Positions 18,491-20,285 of a DNA stretch of 20,285 bases are shown piece by piece. A program made the translations under genes and the position numbers. The DNA is taken from positions 1 through 20,285 of the forward strand of contig JASJFT010000399.1 in NCBI GenBank assembly GCA_030770425.1, in the 5' to 3' direction. The notes below the pieces were generated by a model. The model saw only the letters and a program-made list of their open reading frames with translations, did no database searches and was not told the DNA's origin. Numbering within the stretch: position 1 is the stretch's first letter; each line of letters starts with the position of its first letter. Source of the stretch: Darksidea phi. Its lineage: Eukaryota > Ascomycota > Dothideomycetes > Pleosporales > Lentitheciaceae.

Positions 18491-19061
18491 CTTAGTAATA
18501 TAGGCTAAACCTAAATAGGAAATAACCTATTAAAAGTTACTTCTTAGGAATTCCTTAATTCCTTATACTTTTATTATTTTAACTTCTAGTTAATTATTTT
18601 TAATCTTAGGATTTTATATTATTCTAAAATTTTAATTTTTAATTAGAGATAATAACTATATATTAACTTTAAATCTCTAGAGGTTTATAGTACTTAAAAT
18701 AGATAATATATAATACTTTCTTAAGTAAGTCTTAAAATTAACTACTTCGAGCTTTAATATTACTAAAGTATCTAATATCTTCTTTAAAGAGAAAGAACTT
18801 ATAAAAATATTATATAAAATTAAATTTATATTCTAAATCTCTATATTATCTATTTTTATATAATTAAACTAAGACTATATCTTATTTATTAGTAGTTTAA
18901 TTATACTAATAGAAGGTTAATATCTATTACTAATAAATATAATATTAATAGTTAAATTTAGTAATTAGCTTTATATAAATATAAGAAGAGAAATATAAAA
19001 TTAATATTCGTATAAAAAGCTTAGATAGAATATTAATACTAGAAAAGAAAAAGTTACTAAT

Positions 19062-19217
19062 ATTTATTTATTAAGTTCTACTATTAATCTTATATATTTA
19101 ATTATATATATTTATATATATATTTATATATATATTTATATATATAAATAACTATTTTTATTTATTTATTAAGTTTTAATATTAATCTTATATATTTAAT
19201 TATATATATTTATATAT
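19062..19217. repeat. 98-bp-offset direct repeat with TA-rich microsatellite
   Basis: A segment of about 57 bases ('attaagtt', 'attaatcttatatattta', 'attatatatatttatata') occurs at about 19062-19118 and again at 19160-19216. Between them is a run of 'tatatattta' units (about 19100-19147), probably expanded by slippage. Confidence 0.75.
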
Positions 19218-20046
19218 AGGTTCGTACGTATTAATAGCTATCTTAATAATTTACTATATATAGAGTTTCGTATAATTCTTATAAATAAAAAGAGACTTTT
19301 ATTTAAAGTTCTTTAAGTAACTATAAATTATTATTTAAATTTAAATTATTTTCTTATTTCTATTTTATACGTACGTATATATACTTTAGCTATTTATTTA
19401 ATTAAACCTCTATAGGTATCTTAACTAAGATCTATAGATAAATATTAAATAGTTTAATTATATAATAATTAGAGAACTTTTCTAATTCTAATATAAAACT
19501 TTATTAGTTTCTTCTTTCTCTTATTCCTATATTACTATCTTAATTACTAGGGCGTTCGCTAGCTATTTAAATCCTTTATACTCTACTAAGAACTTAAAGA
19601 AATAGGTATCTAGATTAGTATTACTAATTATCTATTATAGTCTTATATTCTAATTATAAATAAAGGTCTTATTCGTTAGAGTTAAGATTATATTACTAGT
19701 TAGCTATATTCCTATATTAATACGGATATACTATACTAAGCGCCTAGAGAAGGACCTTACTATTAAAAATAAGAAGATATAATATCCTAGTACTATTTAG
19801 TTCTATCGTCCTTTTATTCCTTAATCCTAGTTCTTATAGCTTCTTTTTTAAACGTCCCTTTACTTCCTTAGGAATATTATTAACGTTAATAATCGTAGTT
19901 TAGTAGATAGTATTCGATTTATTATAGAAGATTAGTCGACTTATTATACTTTATATAGTATATAATATTCGATTATATATTAAATAGACGGCCTTTTATA
20001 TCTTTATATATAGCTATTTAATAGTAGTAAATAAATACTACTTTTT

Positions 20047-20102
20047 TAGTTTATATCTCTTAGTTTATATCTTTTAGTTTATATCTCTTAGTTTATATCT
20101 CT
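20047..20102. repeat. 14-bp tandem repeat, four copies
   Basis: Four units of 'tagtttatatctct' in a row. The second differs at one base (ttt for tct). The near-identity shows expansion after, or unaffected by, RIP. Confidence 0.9.
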
Positions 20103-20285
20103 TAGTTCTAGTAGTTCCCTTCTCCTATATCTTATCCCCTTCCTCTAGACTATATATTAAGACTTATATTAGATAAAGCTAGTATTAGCTACCTACTATT
20201 CTACGGGTTAATATTAAGTATTCTACTCTTTTTATATATAGTTAAAATTTTAGTACTAGTCTTTAGATATATATAGTTTATTATT

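Larger units (their letters stand above)
18491..20285. other. RIP-saturated, gene-free AT-rich block (right end)
   Basis: CA and TG are again absent to the end of the window. No start codon, RNA gene or recognisable protein is present. Tandem repeats at 19062-19217 and 20047-20102 are listed separately. Confidence 0.85.

Overview
The window looks like nuclear DNA of a filamentous ascomycete (Pezizomycotina). Most of it is decayed AT-rich sequence carrying the signature of repeat-induced point mutation (RIP). Near the middle is a gene island of about 4.4 kb with ordinary base composition. The evidence is a six-exon gene with short fungal introns (44 to 128 nt, with CTRAC-type branch points) and flanks in which the dinucleotides CA and TG are almost entirely absent while CG, CT and CC persist. 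RIP changes CpA to TpA on either strand. Losing every TG also removes ATG, TGG and TGA, so no ATG-initiated reading frame survives in roughly 15.5 kb of flank. The species cannot be read from the sequence.

Layout. 1-126: short stretch that keeps some CA/TG and ends in a 34-A tract. 127-6427: RIP-saturated block with several tandem repeats (255, 76, 33 and 27 bp periods) and a scattered family of about 45 bp motifs, ending next to a 41-A tract (6434-6474). 6475-8954: more RIP-saturated sequence, with one copy of a 188 bp repeat at 8151-8338. 8955-13338: the preserved island. 13339-18343: RIP-saturated sequence with the second copy of the 188 bp repeat (13676-13863), a compact two-LTR element (16099-16902) and a 75 bp triplication. 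18344-18490: small patch that keeps CA/TG. 18491-20285: RIP-saturated sequence with AT-rich and 14 bp tandem repeats.

The island holds one gene I recognise with confidence: ric8 (synembryn), a guanine-nucleotide exchange factor and chaperone for heterotrimeric G-protein alpha subunits. It is intact, 479 residues, in six exons (9537-11377, + strand). Facing it tail-to-tail is a 68-codon frame on the - strand (11773-11979) with strongly G/C-rich third codon positions; it is probably a real small protein of unknown function. The right third of the island (12419-13338) has no convincing gene. It carries three nested kinds of tandem repeat and a TATA-containing, LTR-like segment that, unlike the DNA next to it, has escaped RIP.

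I found no gene cluster, defence system, CRISPR array, rRNA or tRNA. The most interesting features are the saturation and sharp edges of the RIP, the single-copy signalling gene left as an island between two copies of the same decayed element, the in-frame 45 nt last intron of ric8, the TRIM-like element and the RIP-sparing patch.
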